Counted from the first letter of the stretch, positions 18,855 to 29,266 are shown. The stretch is 64,000 nt of DNA from Stutzerimonas stutzeri (GCF_024448985.1 NZ_JAMOII010000011.1:1-64000); one strand, 5' to 3'. The notes: a model not told the origin generated them from the sequence alone. Numbers and translations: made by a program.

Positions 18855-19876
18855 TGCGCGAGGACAAGGGCACCATTTCCGTACGGCTGGTGGAAGAAGC
18901 GCTGCAGGCCTTCATGACGCCAACGCAGACGGCCACTGTGCTGCTGCAAGCTCTGGATGTTTCACCGATCGACCTCGATGACCCGGCGGCGCGGATCGAT
19001 GTGGTCGAGTACAGCAAGCTATGGCGCCGTCTGGCGCGGCGTTTCGATGACGAGTTCTTCGGCATGGATTCACGGCGGATGCGTACGGGCAGCTTTGCCT
19101 TCGTTGCACGTGCGGCCATGGCACAGCCGACGCTCGACGGTGCGCTGCGGCTGGCGCTGGATTTTTTCGGCCTGACCTTCGAACATTTTCACGGCAAGCT
19201 GCACCGCAGCGAGAGCCTGGCTGAAGTCGTACTGCTGGAGCATGCGGATTCACCGCCACCAAGGGCGTTCACTTACTTCACGTTCTGGATGTTGGTGCAC
19301 GGCCTGGCGTGCTGGCTGATCGGGCGGCGCATCCCGCTGTTGGCCGTGGAACTGCGCTGCGCCGAACCAGCCTATACCGATGATTATCGGGTGATGTTCT
19401 CAGACAACCTGCGCTTCGCCCGACCCAGCACTCGGATCATTTTTGCCGCCGAGATGCTGGACCTGCCAGTGCGACGCAGCGAGCAGGAACTGCACGACTT
19501 TCTGACTCATGTCCCGGCCAACATTCTGGTCAAATACCGCGACACCACCAGCCTCGCCAGCCGCATCAAGGCACAGCTGCGCGAGCTGCCGGCGGATCGA
19601 TGGCCGACCAGCGAACTGCTCGCGCAAACGCTGTGCGTCTCACCCTCGACGTTGCGTCGGCGACTGGCCGAAGCCGGAATGCCCTACCAGGCGATCAAGG
19701 ATCTGGTACGTCAGGAGATGGCCACGCTGTGGTTGGCAGACGCCGGTATCACCTACGCCGAAATCGCCGAGCGCCTCGGTTTCGCCGATGTCAGCTCCTT
19801 CTACAAGGCGTTCCGCAAGTGGACCGGCACCAATCCGGGCCAGTATCGTGGATTGATCCTCAGCGCCGATGAATAG
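18851..19876 (+). CDS. AraC-family transcriptional regulator
   Basis: 341 aa: an N-terminal arabinose-binding-like domain of the OruR/ArgR type (HFHGKLHRSE.. and YTDDYRVMFSDNLRF segments) and a C-terminal double HTH (TLCVSPSTLRRRLAEAGM and YAEIAERLGFADVSSFYKAF, about 262-330). It overlaps the LysR gene by 4 nt, so two unrelated regulators are co-translated. It likely activates the downstream genes from 20326. MmsR of valine catabolism is also AraC-type, but this one is not next to mmsA, so I do not give that name. Confidence 0.88.
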   Translation: MMREDKGTISVRLVEEALQAFMTPTQTATVLLQALDVSPIDLDDPAARIDVVEYSKLWRRLARRFDDEFFGMDSRRMRTGSFAFVARAAMAQPTLDGALRLALDFFGLTFEHFHGKLHRSESLAEVVLLEHADSPPPRAFTYFTFWMLVHGLACWLIGRRIPLLAVELRCAEPAYTDDYRVMFSDNLRFARPSTRIIFAAEMLDLPVRRSEQELHDFLTHVPANILVKYRDTTSLASRIKAQLRELPADRWPTSELLAQTLCVSPSTLRRRLAEAGMPYQAIKDLVRQEMATLWLADAGITYAEIAERLGFADVSSFYKAFRKWTGTNPGQYRGLILSADE

Positions 19877-20325
19877 GCCAAGCGTGTTCCTTCAAAAGCG
19901 AGGAGCGCCGCGCTCCAGACGCATAAGCTGCAGGCCCAGCCAAGCGAGATCGGCAAGTTCGTCGGATTAGATCTGATGGCGCTCCAACCACCCTTGTTTT
20001 GAGGCAACCAGCGCTGCCGCTGCCCTCGGTCTCGTCGTCAAAGCCTGCTCGATACGTCCGGCTACTGGCTTCCTCGCCCCGTTGGGGAGAGTGCTGGGGT
20101 GAGGCGAACAAGGCTGAGCCATCTAGCGGCCCAAACTGATAGTACGGAAGCGTAGCCTTGCTATGGATGTCGGCTACGCCGCGCCGTGCAGGTTATTTGG
20201 CCAAAACAGTCATCGCGATTGCGTGCAACGACCATTGTCCGGGTAAACCGGTCTGAAGAAGATGGAACCAGCGAGATCCGGCAGCGCGTCTGCAGCGATC
20301 CCTAACATTTTCGTGAGGTCATGCT
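19877..20325. other. 449-bp non-coding gap before the isoleucine-type operon
   Basis: No credible gene. It holds a CCTCGCCCCGTTGGGGAGAG-type repeat at 20072-20104 (relative of those near liuC) and a GCGTAGCC..GGCTACGC inverted pair around 20150-20177. The promoter of the SDR operon should lie in its last 200 bp; I could not pick out clear -35/-10 boxes. Confidence 0.5.
20072..20104. repeat. Dispersed CTCGCCCC/GGGGAGAG repeat
   Basis: CCTCGCCCCGTTGGGGAGAG followed by TGCTGGGGTGAGG; same family as 3143, 3315 and 3552. Confidence 0.65.
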
Positions 20326-21093
20326 GTGAACATTCAAGACAAGGTTTTTCTGATCACCGGCGGCGCTTCCGGTCTGGGTGCGGCAGCTGCCGAAGCGCTG
20401 ATCGCCGCGGGCGCGAAGGTCGTGCTGGCGGATATCAACGCCGAGCTGTTGAACGAGCGCAGCGAAGCGCTGGGCGCAAGCGCTCACGGTGTGGTCACCA
20501 ACGTGTGTGACGAGGCCGCGGCGCAGGCGGCAGTGAATGCGGCGGTAGAACATTTCGGCGGCCTGCATGGGTTGGTCAACTGCGCCGGCGTTGCAAGCGG
20601 CGAAAAGGTTCTCGGTCGCCAGGGCCCGCACGGGCTGGAGAGTTTCAGCCGGGTCATCGGCCTCAACCTGATCGGCAGTTTCAACATGCTGCGCCTGGCC
20701 GCTGAGGCAATGTCGCGCGGTGAGCCGGATGTGCAAGGCAATCGAGGTGTGATCATTAACACGGCTTCCATTGCCGCCTACGACGGACAGATCGGCCAAG
20801 CCGCTTATGCCGCATCCAAGGGCGGCGTAGTCGCCATGACGCTGCCGGCCGCACGCGAACTGGCGCGTCACGGCATTCGCGTGATGACCATCGCACCGGG
20901 CGTGTTCGAGACGCCGATGATGGCCGCCATGACCCAGGAAGTACGCGACTCGTTGGCAGCCGGAGTGCCGTTCCCGCCGCGTCTGGGGCGAGCGAATGAG
21001 TACGCGGCGCTGGTGCGCCACATCATCGAGAACGACATGCTCAACGGCGAAGTGATCCGCCTCGACGGCGCGCTGCGCATGGCCGCCAAATAA
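20326..21093 (+). CDS. SDR-family 3-hydroxyacyl-CoA dehydrogenase (HSD10-like)
   Basis: 255-aa short-chain dehydrogenase: NAD motif [10 protein letters not shown] (11-20), NCAG (87-90), catalytic Ser149-Tyr162-Lys166 (YAASK). The HSD17B10-like C-terminus [20 protein letters not shown] is typical of 2-methyl-3-hydroxybutyryl-CoA dehydrogenases. GTG start, with GAGGT upstream; a nearby ATG at 20321 is out of frame. First of three closely spaced plus-strand genes. Predicted role: 2-methyl-3-hydroxybutyryl-CoA to 2-methylacetoacetyl-CoA in isoleucine breakdown. Confidence 0.9.
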   Translation: MNIQDKVFLITGGASGLGAAAAEALIAAGAKVVLADINAELLNERSEALGASAHGVVTNVCDEAAAQAAVNAAVEHFGGLHGLVNCAGVASGEKVLGRQGPHGLESFSRVIGLNLIGSFNMLRLAAEAMSRGEPDVQGNRGVIINTASIAAYDGQIGQAAYAASKGGVVAMTLPAARELARHGIRVMTIAPGVFETPMMAAMTQEVRDSLAAGVPFPPRLGRANEYAALVRHIIENDMLNGEVIRLDGALRMAAK

Positions 21094-21104
21094 TCGGGAG
21101 ATAC

Positions 21105-22295
21105 ATGATGAACAACGATCCAATCGTGATTTTGGGCAGCGCCCGTACGCCCATGGGCGGTTTTCAGGGTGATCTGAAAAGCCTCAGCGCGCCGGAGCTG
21201 GGCGCGGCTGCGATTCGCGCGGCGGTTGAGCGCAGCGGTGTTGTCGCCGAACAGGTGCAGGAAGTGCTGATGGGTTGTGTGCTGCCGGCCGGCCTCGGCC
21301 AGGCGCCGGCCCGTCAGGCGGCGCTCGGCGCCGGGTTGGGTAAAGCGACCGCATCCACGACGCTGAACAAAATGTGCGGTTCGGGCATGCAGGCGGCCAT
21401 CCTTGCGCACGATGCATTGCGCGCTGGCAGTGTCGATCTGATCGTCGCGGGCGGCATGGAGAGCATGTCCAACGCGCCGTACCTGCTGGAAAAGGCACGC
21501 AGCGGCTATCGCATGGGACATGGCAAGGTGCTCGACCACATGTTTCTCGATGGTCTAGAAGATGCCTACGACAAGGGCCGGCTGATGGGCACCTTTGCCG
21601 AAGATTGCGCGCAGAACCATGGCTTCAGCCGTGAAGAGCAGGACGCGTACGCGCTGACATCGTTGCAGCGCGCTCGCGACGCGATCACCAGTGGCCGCTT
21701 CGCCAGTGAAATCGTCCCGCTGGACGTTACCCAGGGGCGCGAGCAGCGCACCATTCGTGACGACGAGCAACCGCCCAAAGCGATGCCGGACAAGATCCCA
21801 TCACTCAAACCGGCGTTCCGCGAAGGGGGCACCGTCACTGCAGCCAACTCAAGTTCGATCTCTGACGGTGCCGCCGCTTTGCTGCTGACCCGCCGCTCCG
21901 AAGCCGAGCGTCGAGGCTTGAAGGCTCAGGCAGTGATTCATGGGCATGCCGTTTTCGCCGATGCGCCTAATCTTTTCCCGACGGCCCCGATCGGAGCCAT
22001 CCACAAGCTGCTGGAACGCACTGGCTGGCGTCTTGATGAAGTGGACCTGTTCGAGATCAACGAAGCGTTCGCAGTGGTCAGCATGGTCACCATGCGCGAG
22101 CTGGGCCTTGATCACGCCAAGGTCAACGTCAACGGCGGCGCCTGTGCGCTAGGCCACCCAATCGGTGCATCCGGTGCGCGCATTCTCGTGACCCTGATCG
22201 CGGCATTGCGCGACCGTGGCCTGCGTAAAGGCATTGCTGCCATCTGCATCGGCGGTGGCGAAGCGACAGCCATGGCTATCGAATTGCTCGACTGA
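21105..22295 (+). CDS. Acetyl-CoA C-acyltransferase (thiolase)
   Basis: 396-aa thiolase with the nucleophile Cys91 ([10 protein letters not shown]), NEAFAV, and the C-terminal [14 protein letters not shown] (His) and [12 protein letters not shown] (second Cys). It starts 11 bp after the SDR stop behind GGGAGA; ATG at 21105 or 21108. It would cleave 2-methylacetoacetyl-CoA to acetyl-CoA and propionyl-CoA if the pathway assignment is right. By sequence alone it is a degradative or biosynthetic class II thiolase. Confidence 0.92.
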   Translation: MMNNDPIVILGSARTPMGGFQGDLKSLSAPELGAAAIRAAVERSGVVAEQVQEVLMGCVLPAGLGQAPARQAALGAGLGKATASTTLNKMCGSGMQAAILAHDALRAGSVDLIVAGGMESMSNAPYLLEKARSGYRMGHGKVLDHMFLDGLEDAYDKGRLMGTFAEDCAQNHGFSREEQDAYALTSLQRARDAITSGRFASEIVPLDVTQGREQRTIRDDEQPPKAMPDKIPSLKPAFREGGTVTAANSSSISDGAAALLLTRRSEAERRGLKAQAVIHGHAVFADAPNLFPTAPIGAIHKLLERTGWRLDEVDLFEINEAFAVVSMVTMRELGLDHAKVNVNGGACALGHPIGASGARILVTLIAALRDRGLRKGIAAICIGGGEATAMAIELLD

Positions 22296-22304
22296 GGACC
22301 TGTC

Positions 22305-23438
22305 ATGTTGCTCAACGACGACCAAATCAGCATCCGCGATATGGCCCGGCAGTTTGCTCAGGAGCGGCTCAAGCCCTTCGCTGCGGACTGGGACCGTGAA
22401 CATCGCTACCCGGCCGAGGCAATCAAGGAAATGGCCGAGCTCGGTTTCTTCGGCATGCTTTGCCCCGAGCAATGGGGCGGTAGCGAGACCGGCTATATCG
22501 CCTATGCGCTGGCACTGGAAGAGATCGCAGCCGGCGACGGTGCCTGCTCGACCATCATGAGCGTGCACAACTCGGTTGGATGCGTCCCGATTTTGCGCTT
22601 CGGCACTGAAGAACAGAAGGAGCGATACCTGGCGCCATTGGCGAGCGGCGCGCAGATCGGTGCTTTCGCCCTGACCGAGCCCCATGCTGGCTCCGACGCC
22701 AGCAGCCTGCGCACCCGCGCGCGGCGTGATGGCGAAGGCTACGTGATCAACGGCGCCAAGCAATTCATAACCTCGGGCCAGCACGCCGGCACGGTAATCG
22801 TTTTCGCCGTGACCGACCCTGACGCCGGCAAGCGCGGCATCAGCGCCTTCATCGTGCCAACGGACACGCCTGGTTATCAGGTAGTACGTGTCGAGGACAA
22901 GCTAGGCCAGCACGCGTCAGACACTTGCCAGCTGGCCTTCGAAGACATGCGGGTGCACGAATCCCAGCGTCTGGGCGAGGAGGGTGAGGGGTATCGCATC
23001 GCCTTAGCCAACCTTGAAGGCGGGCGCATCGGCATCGCGGCGCAGGCCGTGGGCATGGCCCGCGCGGCATTCGAAGCGGCACGCGACTATGCCCGTGAGC
23101 GCGAGGCATTTGGCAAGGCGATCAGCGAGCACCAGGCCGTCGCCTTCCGTCTGGCTGACATGGCGACCCAGATTGCGGTCGCCCGGCAGATGGTTTTGCA
23201 TGCCGCCGCACTGCGCGAGGCCGGACAGCCTGCACTCGTCGAAGCCTCGATGGCCAAGCTGTTCGCCTCCGAGATGGCCGAGACGGTTTGCTCGGCGGCG
23301 ATCCAGACGCTTGGTGGATATGGCTACCTGCAGGACTTCCCGGTGGAGCGCATCTACCGCGATGTTCGGGTCTGCCAGATTTACGAAGGGACCAGTGACA
23401 TTCAGCGGTTGGTGATTGCGCGCAATTTGGGGGAGTGA
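22305..23438 (+). CDS. Acyl-CoA dehydrogenase, short/branched-chain type
   Basis: 377-aa FAD enzyme of the acyl-CoA dehydrogenase family with the catalytic Glu in [21 protein letters not shown], and the [19 protein letters not shown] segment. It lies 9 bp after the thiolase. Predicted to oxidise 2-methylbutyryl-CoA to tiglyl-CoA. Last gene before the accessory block, whose first gene faces it on the opposite strand 84 bp on. Confidence 0.9.
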   Translation: MLLNDDQISIRDMARQFAQERLKPFAADWDREHRYPAEAIKEMAELGFFGMLCPEQWGGSETGYIAYALALEEIAAGDGACSTIMSVHNSVGCVPILRFGTEEQKERYLAPLASGAQIGAFALTEPHAGSDASSLRTRARRDGEGYVINGAKQFITSGQHAGTVIVFAVTDPDAGKRGISAFIVPTDTPGYQVVRVEDKLGQHASDTCQLAFEDMRVHESQRLGEEGEGYRIALANLEGGRIGIAAQAVGMARAAFEAARDYAREREAFGKAISEHQAVAFRLADMATQIAVARQMVLHAAALREAGQPALVEASMAKLFASEMAETVCSAAIQTLGGYGYLQDFPVERIYRDVRVCQIYEGTSDIQRLVIARNLGE

Positions 23439-23522
23439 ATTCGGCTGCGTATCGCACTTCGATCCCCAGACATGACTCGGTGGTGATGATTACTGCATGG
23501 GATGGATGCAGCGATATTCACC

Positions 23523-24770
23523 CTACCGGCTTTCCGCTGGGGCGGTCTCAAACTCAGAGACTTCCGCCTTTAACATCGACCGAATTCCTCGCAACGCCTG
23601 ACGAATGCGACTCTTGTTCTCTATAAGCGCAAAGCGGACATGGTCATCTCCATACTCGCCAAAACCGATACCGGGAGATACCGCAACCTTGGCCTCTGCC
23701 AGTAGTTTTTTTGCAAACTCAAGCGAGCCTAGTTGCTGATACCGCTCGGGTATCTTTGCCCAGACATACATGGTTGCCTTTGGCTGCTCCACCGCCCAGC
23801 CAATGGCTCGCAATCCCGAGACCAAGACATCTCTGCGGGCTTGGTAGGTCTGAGCGATATGCTTCACGCAGTTCTGGTCGCCCTCCAATGCAGCGATTGC
23901 GGCGACTTGTAGTGGGGTAAACATGCCGTAGTCGTGATAGCTCTTGATGCGTGCCAGGGCGTTTACGAGCTCAGCATTTCCAACCATAAAGCCAACGCGC
24001 CATCCGGCCATGTTGTAGCTTTTCGACAATGTGAAAAATTCGACTGCAACATCCTTGGCCCCAGGCACCTGCAGGATCGAAGGGGCTTGCCAGCCATCGA
24101 ACACAATGTCTGCGTAAGCGAGGTCATGCACGACCAGAATTCCGTATTGCTTGGCGAGAGCAATCACCCGTTCGAAGAAATTGAGATCGACACACTGCGC
24201 GGTGGGGTTCGATGGGAAGCCAAGAATCATCATTTTCGGCGTTGGGATGGATTCGCGTATGGCCCGCTCCAGTTCGATAAAAAAATCCACACCTGAAACA
24301 AGTGGTACGGAGCGGACTTGAGCGCCAGCGATCACAGCGCCATAAATATGGATCGGATAGCTTGGGTTGGGCACTAGCACCGTGTCCCCGGCATCCAGTG
24401 TCGCTAGCATCAAGTGCGCAAGCCCTTCCTTTGAACCGATCGTGACGATTGCCTCCGTTTCGGGATCAATCTCGACGTCGTATCTGCTCTGGTACCACTG
24501 TGTGATTGTGCGACGTAGCCGAGGGATACCTTTTGAGCTCGAATATCCGTGAGTGTCGTCCCGCTGGGCGACCTCACAAAGCTTCGCCACGATGTGTGGG
24601 GGAGTCGCACCGTCCGGGTTACCCATGCTGAGGTCGACAATGTCCTCTCCTCTGCGTCTGGCGTCGAGTTTCAATTCTGCCGTTACATTGAAAACATACG
24701 CAGGAAGGCGATCGATTCGACTGAAAGCCATTTTGGTTGGCACAGGGGCGTAATGACTGCGATTGGACAT
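23523..24770 (-). CDS. Class I/II aminotransferase, AlaC-like
   Basis: 415-aa PLP-dependent aminotransferase of the AlaC group (alanine/glutamate transamination). Asn188 (FPSNPTAQ), Asp216, Tyr219, the PLP Lys250 in [12 protein letters not shown], and the substrate Arg near the C-terminus (VRFALIEN) are visible. Start at 24770; an internal Met14 ([10 protein letters not shown]) is an alternative. It lies downstream of the orphan ccoN unit with an 84-bp gap, on the same strand. Codons look less GC-rich than in the catabolic neighbours. It could regenerate alanine, or tune 2-oxoacid pools that trap cyanide; the latter is speculation. Confidence 0.88.
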   Translation of the reverse strand: MSNRSHYAPVPTKMAFSRIDRLPAYVFNVTAELKLDARRRGEDIVDLSMGNPDGATPPHIVAKLCEVAQRDDTHGYSSSKGIPRLRRTITQWYQSRYDVEIDPETEAIVTIGSKEGLAHLMLATLDAGDTVLVPNPSYPIHIYGAVIAGAQVRSVPLVSGVDFFIELERAIRESIPTPKMMILGFPSNPTAQCVDLNFFERVIALAKQYGILVVHDLAYADIVFDGWQAPSILQVPGAKDVAVEFFTLSKSYNMAGWRVGFMVGNAELVNALARIKSYHDYGMFTPLQVAAIAALEGDQNCVKHIAQTYQARRDVLVSGLRAIGWAVEQPKATMYVWAKIPERYQQLGSLEFAKKLLAEAKVAVSPGIGFGEYGDDHVRFALIENKSRIRQALRGIRSMLKAEVSEFETAPAESR

Positions 24771-24854
24771 TAGAATCTCGAGAGTGAAGACGGATTATCT
24801 GAACGAGTGGAGTTGCTTCGTAATCAACAAAGCTAGACTTGAAGATCGCTTGGC

Positions 24855-25010
24855 CTACGCCTTGAATAATGCCTGCGGTTTGTAATCTGGCTCATCAGCA
24901 AATGGGAGATGAGAAGCATCAAGGACATCCTGTTCTGTTAGCCTCAATATCGAATAAGCGAAGAGCCCAGCACCAGCTATCGTCCCGATTAGCATCAATA
25001 ACAAGCTCAT
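24855..25010 (-). CDS. 51-aa single-span membrane protein coupled to orphan ccoN
   Basis: The ATG overlaps the ccoN stop by one base (TGATG), a strong sign of translational coupling. The product has one N-terminal membrane span ([20 protein letters not shown]) and an acidic tail (LTEQDVLDASHLPFADEPDY). A longer upstream frame to 25082 lies inside ccoN and is not credible. By size it resembles cbb3 accessory proteins (CcoQ, CcoS, CcoM), but I do not recognise their motifs. I recall a small gene beside the orphan ccoN4 of P. aeruginosa (PA4133-4134), which it may match. Confidence 0.75.
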   Translation of the reverse strand: MSLLLMLIGTIAGAGLFAYSILRLTEQDVLDASHLPFADEPDYKPQALFKA

Positions 25011-26443
25011 CAAACAACCTCGGCAGTAGAAGGGCGTCGAGCAGTGGTGAATCGTTCCGCCGGAATAACTAACGTGCACCAAGCGTTGTAAGCCATTAAA
25101 ACCATTCCGATCACGAAGAGCGATCCACCCAGGAGGCGCACCACATAACCTGGGTGACTTGCTTCCAGGGTTTCGACGAAGGAGTAAGTAAGGGTGCCGT
25201 CGTCATTGACTGCCCGCCACATCAAGCCCTGCGTGATACCGTTTACCCACATCGAGGCGATGTAGAGAACGGTCCCGGCTGTTGCGAGCCAGAAGTGCAC
25301 GTCGATGAGCTTGATGCTGTACATCCGGCTCTTGCCCCATAGCTCGGGAATCATGTTGTACAGCGTGCCGATCGAGATCATCGCAACCCAACCCAGCGCG
25401 CCTGCATGAACATGGCCGATGGTCCAGTCGGTGTAGTGAGATAGCGCATTGACTGTCTTGATCGCCATCATTGGACCTTCAAAGGTCGACATCCCGTAAA
25501 AGGCAAGAGATACCACCAGGAAACGAAGGATTGGATCGGTGCGCAATTTGTGCCACGCACCTGACAGCGTCATTACACCATTGATCATCCCGCCCCAACT
25601 TGGCGCCAGTAAAATTATCGACATGGCCATGCCCAGGCTCTGCGCCCAATCGGGCAAAGCGGTGTAGTGCAGATGGTGAGGACCAGCCCAGATATATAAG
25701 CTGATGATTGCCCAGAAATGTACGATCGAAAGCCGGTACGAATAGACGGGGCGGTCAGCTTGTTTGGGTACGAAGTAATACATCATCCCCAAAAAACCGA
25801 TCGACAATATAAATCCGACGACGCTATGTCCGTACCACCACTGGATCATCGCATCGGTGGCTCCCGAATACATTGAATATGATTTGAGCACACTGACCGG
25901 TACGGCGACATGGTTAATAACGTGGACCATTGCGGTCACGATGATGAATGCTCCGAAGAACCAATTGGCCACATAGATGTGCTGGGTTGTCCGCTTGGCT
26001 ATTGTCCCGAAAAACAAGTAGATATAGACGGCCCAAACAACCGTGACCCAGACAGCGATCGGCCATTCCATCTCTGCATACTCTTTCGAAGTGGTATAGC
26101 CCAGCGCGTAGCTTATGATCATCGCAAGGATCGCTAGCTGCCATCCCCAGAATACGAACTTTGCAGCGACAGGAGAGATAAGCGGTGTTCTACATGTCCG
26201 CTGCACTACGAATAGCGACGTGGCGAACAGAACGCTGCCACCGAATGCGAAGATGACGAGGTTCGTATGGATAGGGCGGATTCGTCCGAAACTAGTCCAC
26301 GGCAAGTCGAAGTTCAGTGCTGGCCAAACGAGTTGAGCTGCAATGAATGCGCCCATTCCCATGCCCAGTACGCCCCAGACTAGTGCAGCCAACGTGAACT
26401 GGCGAACCACTTCATAATTAAGTGTCTCGTTGATGCTTTTCAC
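25010..26443 (-). CDS. ccoN: Orphan cbb3-type cytochrome c oxidase catalytic subunit (CcoN, CcoN4-like)
   Basis: 477-aa haem-copper oxidase subunit with about 12 membrane spans. It has the low-spin haem His in [15 protein letters not shown], the CuB/Tyr segment [20 protein letters not shown], the [15 protein letters not shown] double His, and [20 protein letters not shown] start at 26443 inside the end of the MOSC gene; the longer ATG frame to 26611 lacks family sequence. No ccoO, ccoP or ccoQ lies nearby, so it must borrow subunits from a cbb3 operon elsewhere, as P. aeruginosa CcoN3/CcoN4 do. CcoN4-containing oxidase is known for greater cyanide tolerance. Its neighbours here (MocR, MOSC, PLP genes) support a stress role. 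Confidence 0.92.
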   Translation of the reverse strand: MKSINETLNYEVVRQFTLAALVWGVLGMGMGAFIAAQLVWPALNFDLPWTSFGRIRPIHTNLVIFAFGGSVLFATSLFVVQRTCRTPLISPVAAKFVFWGWQLAILAMIISYALGYTTSKEYAEMEWPIAVWVTVVWAVYIYLFFGTIAKRTTQHIYVANWFFGAFIIVTAMVHVINHVAVPVSVLKSYSMYSGATDAMIQWWYGHSVVGFILSIGFLGMMYYFVPKQADRPVYSYRLSIVHFWAIISLYIWAGPHHLHYTALPDWAQSLGMAMSIILLAPSWGGMINGVMTLSGAWHKLRTDPILRFLVVSLAFYGMSTFEGPMMAIKTVNALSHYTDWTIGHVHAGALGWVAMISIGTLYNMIPELWGKSRMYSIKLIDVHFWLATAGTVLYIASMWVNGITQGLMWRAVNDDGTLTYSFVETLEASHPGYVVRLLGGSLFVIGMVLMAYNAWCTLVIPAERFTTARRPSTAEVV

Positions 26444-27230
26444 TTTGCATCTCGGCTGTGACTGGGGCATTGGGGATCTGGGCATCGCGCACAAGCCGGC
26501 GCGCTTTAGGGGAAAACGCGTCGTCATGTGATTCGCTTGCATCGGGTTCTGGCCCGCCCAGTCGCTTGTCCCATGATTCAACAGTGCTGGTCCTGATTCG
26601 ATTTGCCACAAGCTTCTGCCAGGAGGGCGGCAACCGAAGCGACTGGAGGCGCGTCAATGCGTCCAAGTTCATGGTGTTTACATAAAGGAGCTGAAGCACT
26701 TTGCGCAGAGGCCACTCGGGGTTCGGTCGTTCGAGCAAGTCCAGCGCAGCGCCGGCTTCGATTGTCCCTGGTTCCAATACCCGGTAGTACCAACCAACTT
26801 TGCCGCTGCGCTGCATTTCGAATGCAGCGCCTTTTATTCCGAGGCGATCATCAAGTTTCCAGCAAGGCTGTCGGGTTTGTGAAACCTCTAGCACTGTGGA
26901 ACCGCACGAGATGATGTCTCCCATGCAAATATTTTCTTCGGTGACCCCAACGGTCGATATGTTTTCACCGAAGGCCCCAGGGGCAGCGAGTAATTCTCGA
27001 TGCCCAAACGCTTCTCTCCAGTGCCGATAGTGGTCGTACGGGTAGTGATGAATGGCCTTGTCGGGTCCTCCATGCACGCGCCGATCTCCTTGCTCGTCAC
27101 CCTCGAATCCCTCAATCCCGACGCTAACCGAGCCCAGGCGTGGTCTTTTATTGATTCCGCTGAAAGTCCCAGGCCGAGTGAATGGCACCGCTCTTCCAGT
27201 CATGATGGTTTGAATCGTCCCGAGTAACAT
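26418..27230 (-). CDS. MOSC-domain protein (YiiM-like)
   Basis: 270-aa MOSC-domain protein like E. coli YiiM. Visible: [41 protein letters not shown], and the conserved Cys in [11 protein letters not shown], the expected sulfur/molybdenum-cofactor-binding Cys. A C-terminal 3-alpha-type region and a charged tail of about 40 residues follow. Start at ATG 27230 with GGAG 9 nt upstream; the longer frame to 27269 runs into the upstream gene. YiiM-type proteins protect against N-hydroxylated bases. It overlaps ccoN by 26 nt and lies 13 bp from the amidotransferase-like gene, so the three genes form one transcript. Confidence 0.82.
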   Translation of the reverse strand: MLLGTIQTIMTGRAVPFTRPGTFSGINKRPRLGSVSVGIEGFEGDEQGDRRVHGGPDKAIHHYPYDHYRHWREAFGHRELLAAPGAFGENISTVGVTEENICMGDIISCGSTVLEVSQTRQPCWKLDDRLGIKGAAFEMQRSGKVGWYYRVLEPGTIEAGAALDLLERPNPEWPLRKVLQLLYVNTMNLDALTRLQSLRLPPSWQKLVANRIRTSTVESWDKRLGGPEPDASESHDDAFSPKARRLVRDAQIPNAPVTAEMQSEKHQRDT

Positions 27231-27243
27231 TTGCGCGGCTCCG

Positions 27244-27939
27244 TCAGTTCCTATCCAACCAGGATGCAAAAATCATCTGAGCGGCGGTGAGCAGTTCCTC
27301 CCCGCATGCCTGCGCCTGGTCTCTTATGACGCGCGGATCGAGCTTGATGCTATCGAGCTCACCTGCGTGGCCGACGAGCCAGGGCTCGATATGATGCGGG
27401 TTCGCCTCAAGGTGGAACTGAAGGGCTAAAACCGAGTTGCCTATAGCGAACGCTTGGTTCGGGCAAATTTCGGTGGCGGCGAGATGCGTCGCACCAGCGG
27501 GGATTTCGAATTGATCCCCATGCCAGTGCAGTACCGGTACGCCGCTACTTAGCGGCTCCAGGCAGGACTGCAGGCCCGCATCCGTGAGAGATACCGGCGC
27601 AAAGCCGATCTCCTTTTGGTCCATTGGACCTACGTTGCTGCCCAGTGCCCGTGCTATCAGCTGAGCACCAAGGCAAACTCCCAATATTCTCTTACCGCAC
27701 TGGAGACGTTGTTCTACGAACGACAGAACGGCCTTCAGGAGCGGGTACTTCGCTTCGTCGAAAGCACCGATTGGTCCGCCTAGAACAACGACCAGATCGG
27801 GGGCTGACGGATCGTGACTCGCGAGCGATTCGAGGTTCGCGTCCAATGTTTCGATTTGGTATCCGCGGCCAACAAGAATTTGCTGCAGCGAGCCGAGATC
27901 TTCGAAAGCTAGAAAACGAATGACAAGGACGGTTTGCAT
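27244..27939 (-). CDS. Class I glutamine amidotransferase-like protein
   Basis: 231 aa with the class I GATase triad: nucleophile Cys in GVCLGAQLIARALG, and His/Glu in ALQFHLEANP. It resembles stand-alone GMP-synthase-like amidotransferases; no synthetase partner is nearby, so its acceptor is unknown (glutamine or gamma-glutamyl hydrolysis are options). First gene of the leftward GATase-MOSC-ccoN-small-protein unit, divergent from the MocR gene with only 28 bp between the two start codons. Expression probably depends on that MocR. Confidence 0.82.
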   Translation of the reverse strand: MQTVLVIRFLAFEDLGSLQQILVGRGYQIETLDANLESLASHDPSAPDLVVVLGGPIGAFDEAKYPLLKAVLSFVEQRLQCGKRILGVCLGAQLIARALGSNVGPMDQKEIGFAPVSLTDAGLQSCLEPLSSGVPVLHWHGDQFEIPAGATHLAATEICPNQAFAIGNSVLALQFHLEANPHHIEPWLVGHAGELDSIKLDPRVIRDQAQACGEELLTAAQMIFASWLDRN

Positions 27940-27942
27940 TTA

Positions 27943-27978
27943 TGTACCAATACAATAGAATGAATGTATGAATACAAT
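27943..27978. promoter_or_regulatory. Direct-repeat operator candidate for the first MocR regulator
   Basis: TGTACCAATACAAT (27943-27956) and TGTATGAATACAAT (27965-27978) match at 12 of 14 positions and are spaced exactly 22 bp, two DNA turns. They span the 28-bp gap between two divergent genes and the regulator's own start codon. MocR regulators are known to bind direct repeats, so this suggests control of the ccoN unit plus autoregulation. Confidence 0.7.
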
Positions 27979-29266
27979 ATCTAACGGATCGACCGCTGTC
28001 GAGATTGCCGAATCGATCGAGCAGCAAATTCGTTCGGGTTTTTACCAAGACGGCGCCATGTTGCCTGCCGTCAGATCACTCGCGGAGCAGCGCCAAGTCA
28101 GCCCAAACACAGTGGCTGCGGCCTATAAGCTGCTGCGTGATGCAGGCCTGATAGTTACTGACGGACGGCGCGGAACGCGCGTTGCGAGCGAGATGCCGAG
28201 GGCCGAGACCCAAACCACTATTCCGGACGGTTTGCGAGACATGGCCTCCGGAAATATTGACGGGGCGACCTTGCCTGCCATCGAAGCTGGCTGGCTCACG
28301 GAGAGTCAATCCGGCTATGACGTCCAAAGTAACGATCCGCAGCTGCTCGAGGTTGCCGGCCATTGGCTGTCTCAGCAAAGAATTCCTTGCCAGGAGCTGG
28401 GCGTTTACTCCGGAGCGCTCGATGCGGTGGAGCGCGCGCTTCGTCTACGCTGCCGGCCGGGCAGCAAAGTGGTCGTGGAAGATCCATGCTGGCCGCCAGC
28501 GCTTGCCCTATTGGCAAGCTTGCGGCTTAAGGCTGTTCCTGTCCCGGTAGATGCAGAAGGCGCCATGGTTCCATCTGCTGAAGTTCTTCGTTCTGCGGCG
28601 GCGGTCATCCTGACGCCGCGCGCCCACAACCCCACCGGCTTTTGCCTTAGCCGAGGCCGTTGGAAGGCGTGGGTCGATACGCTTGCAGGCGCGCCCGATA
28701 CGCTACTCATTCTCGACGATCATTGGGGACCGCTCAGCGCAGCCAAACCCTTGGATTTCAACCGCGAGCCGGTTAGCTGGCTCTACGTCGTATCGGTAAG
28801 CAAGTTCCTAGGACCAGATCTGCGCGTTTCGGTGGTCACAGGAAGCCCCAATGTGATCAAGAGCATGCACCGTCAGCAGGCGCTCGGCCCTCGATGGGTC
28901 AGCCTGTTGTTGCAAAGACTCGCAGGACACCTTTGGCAGAAGATGCTCGATAGCAGTCGTCTGGCAAGGGTAGGAACAGAGTACTTGGAACGGCGTTCGG
29001 CCTTAATTCGTGGCCTAAACGACCTGGGAGTGGTTGTGCCTGCTCAGGGGGAGGGGCTGCACGTATGGTTGCCCGTCTCGGACGAGACCTCGGTTGTACA
29101 GACGCTGGCATCGTTGGGCTGGGCTATCCAGGCGGGGTCACCGTTCAGGCTGGAAAGCCCAGCGGCCGTGCGGATCAGTATCGGAAACCTGAACCCTATT
29201 AGCGTGCCGGCATTGGCTCGCGACGTTGCGCACGCATTGAAGCAGCGGCGCCGGACGGTGAATTGA
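27968..29266 (+). CDS. MocR-type regulator 1 (GntR HTH fused to aminotransferase-fold domain)
   Basis: 432 aa: GntR-type winged HTH (about 5-75: SLAEQRQVSPNTVAAAYKLL) joined to a fold-type I aminotransferase domain (about 90-430) with LTPRAHNPTG (215-224), the Asp-containing LILDDHWG, and the PLP-lysine motif SVSKFLGPDLR (Lys279). MocR proteins sense PLP or a PLP-ligand adduct. It diverges from the GATase-MOSC-ccoN unit. I recall a MocR gene (PA4132) beside the orphan ccoN4 in P. aeruginosa and another linked to cyanide-insensitive oxidase genes in P. pseudoalcaligenes, which favours a role in oxidase control. Confidence 0.9.
   Translation: MNTISNGSTAVEIAESIEQQIRSGFYQDGAMLPAVRSLAEQRQVSPNTVAAAYKLLRDAGLIVTDGRRGTRVASEMPRAETQTTIPDGLRDMASGNIDGATLPAIEAGWLTESQSGYDVQSNDPQLLEVAGHWLSQQRIPCQELGVYSGALDAVERALRLRCRPGSKVVVEDPCWPPALALLASLRLKAVPVPVDAEGAMVPSAEVLRSAAAVILTPRAHNPTGFCLSRGRWKAWVDTLAGAPDTLLILDDHWGPLSAAKPLDFNREPVSWLYVVSVSKFLGPDLRVSVVTGSPNVIKSMHRQQALGPRWVSLLLQRLAGHLWQKMLDSSRLARVGTEYLERRSALIRGLNDLGVVVPAQGEGLHVWLPVSDETSVVQTLASLGWAIQAGSPFRLESPAAVRISIGNLNPISVPALARDVAHALKQRRRTVN

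Noticed and set aside
26443-26611. N-terminal extension of CcoN to an upstream ATG
   Set aside because: It lies inside the MOSC gene and has no oxidase-like sequence; the GTG at 26443 directly precedes the normal CcoN N-terminus.
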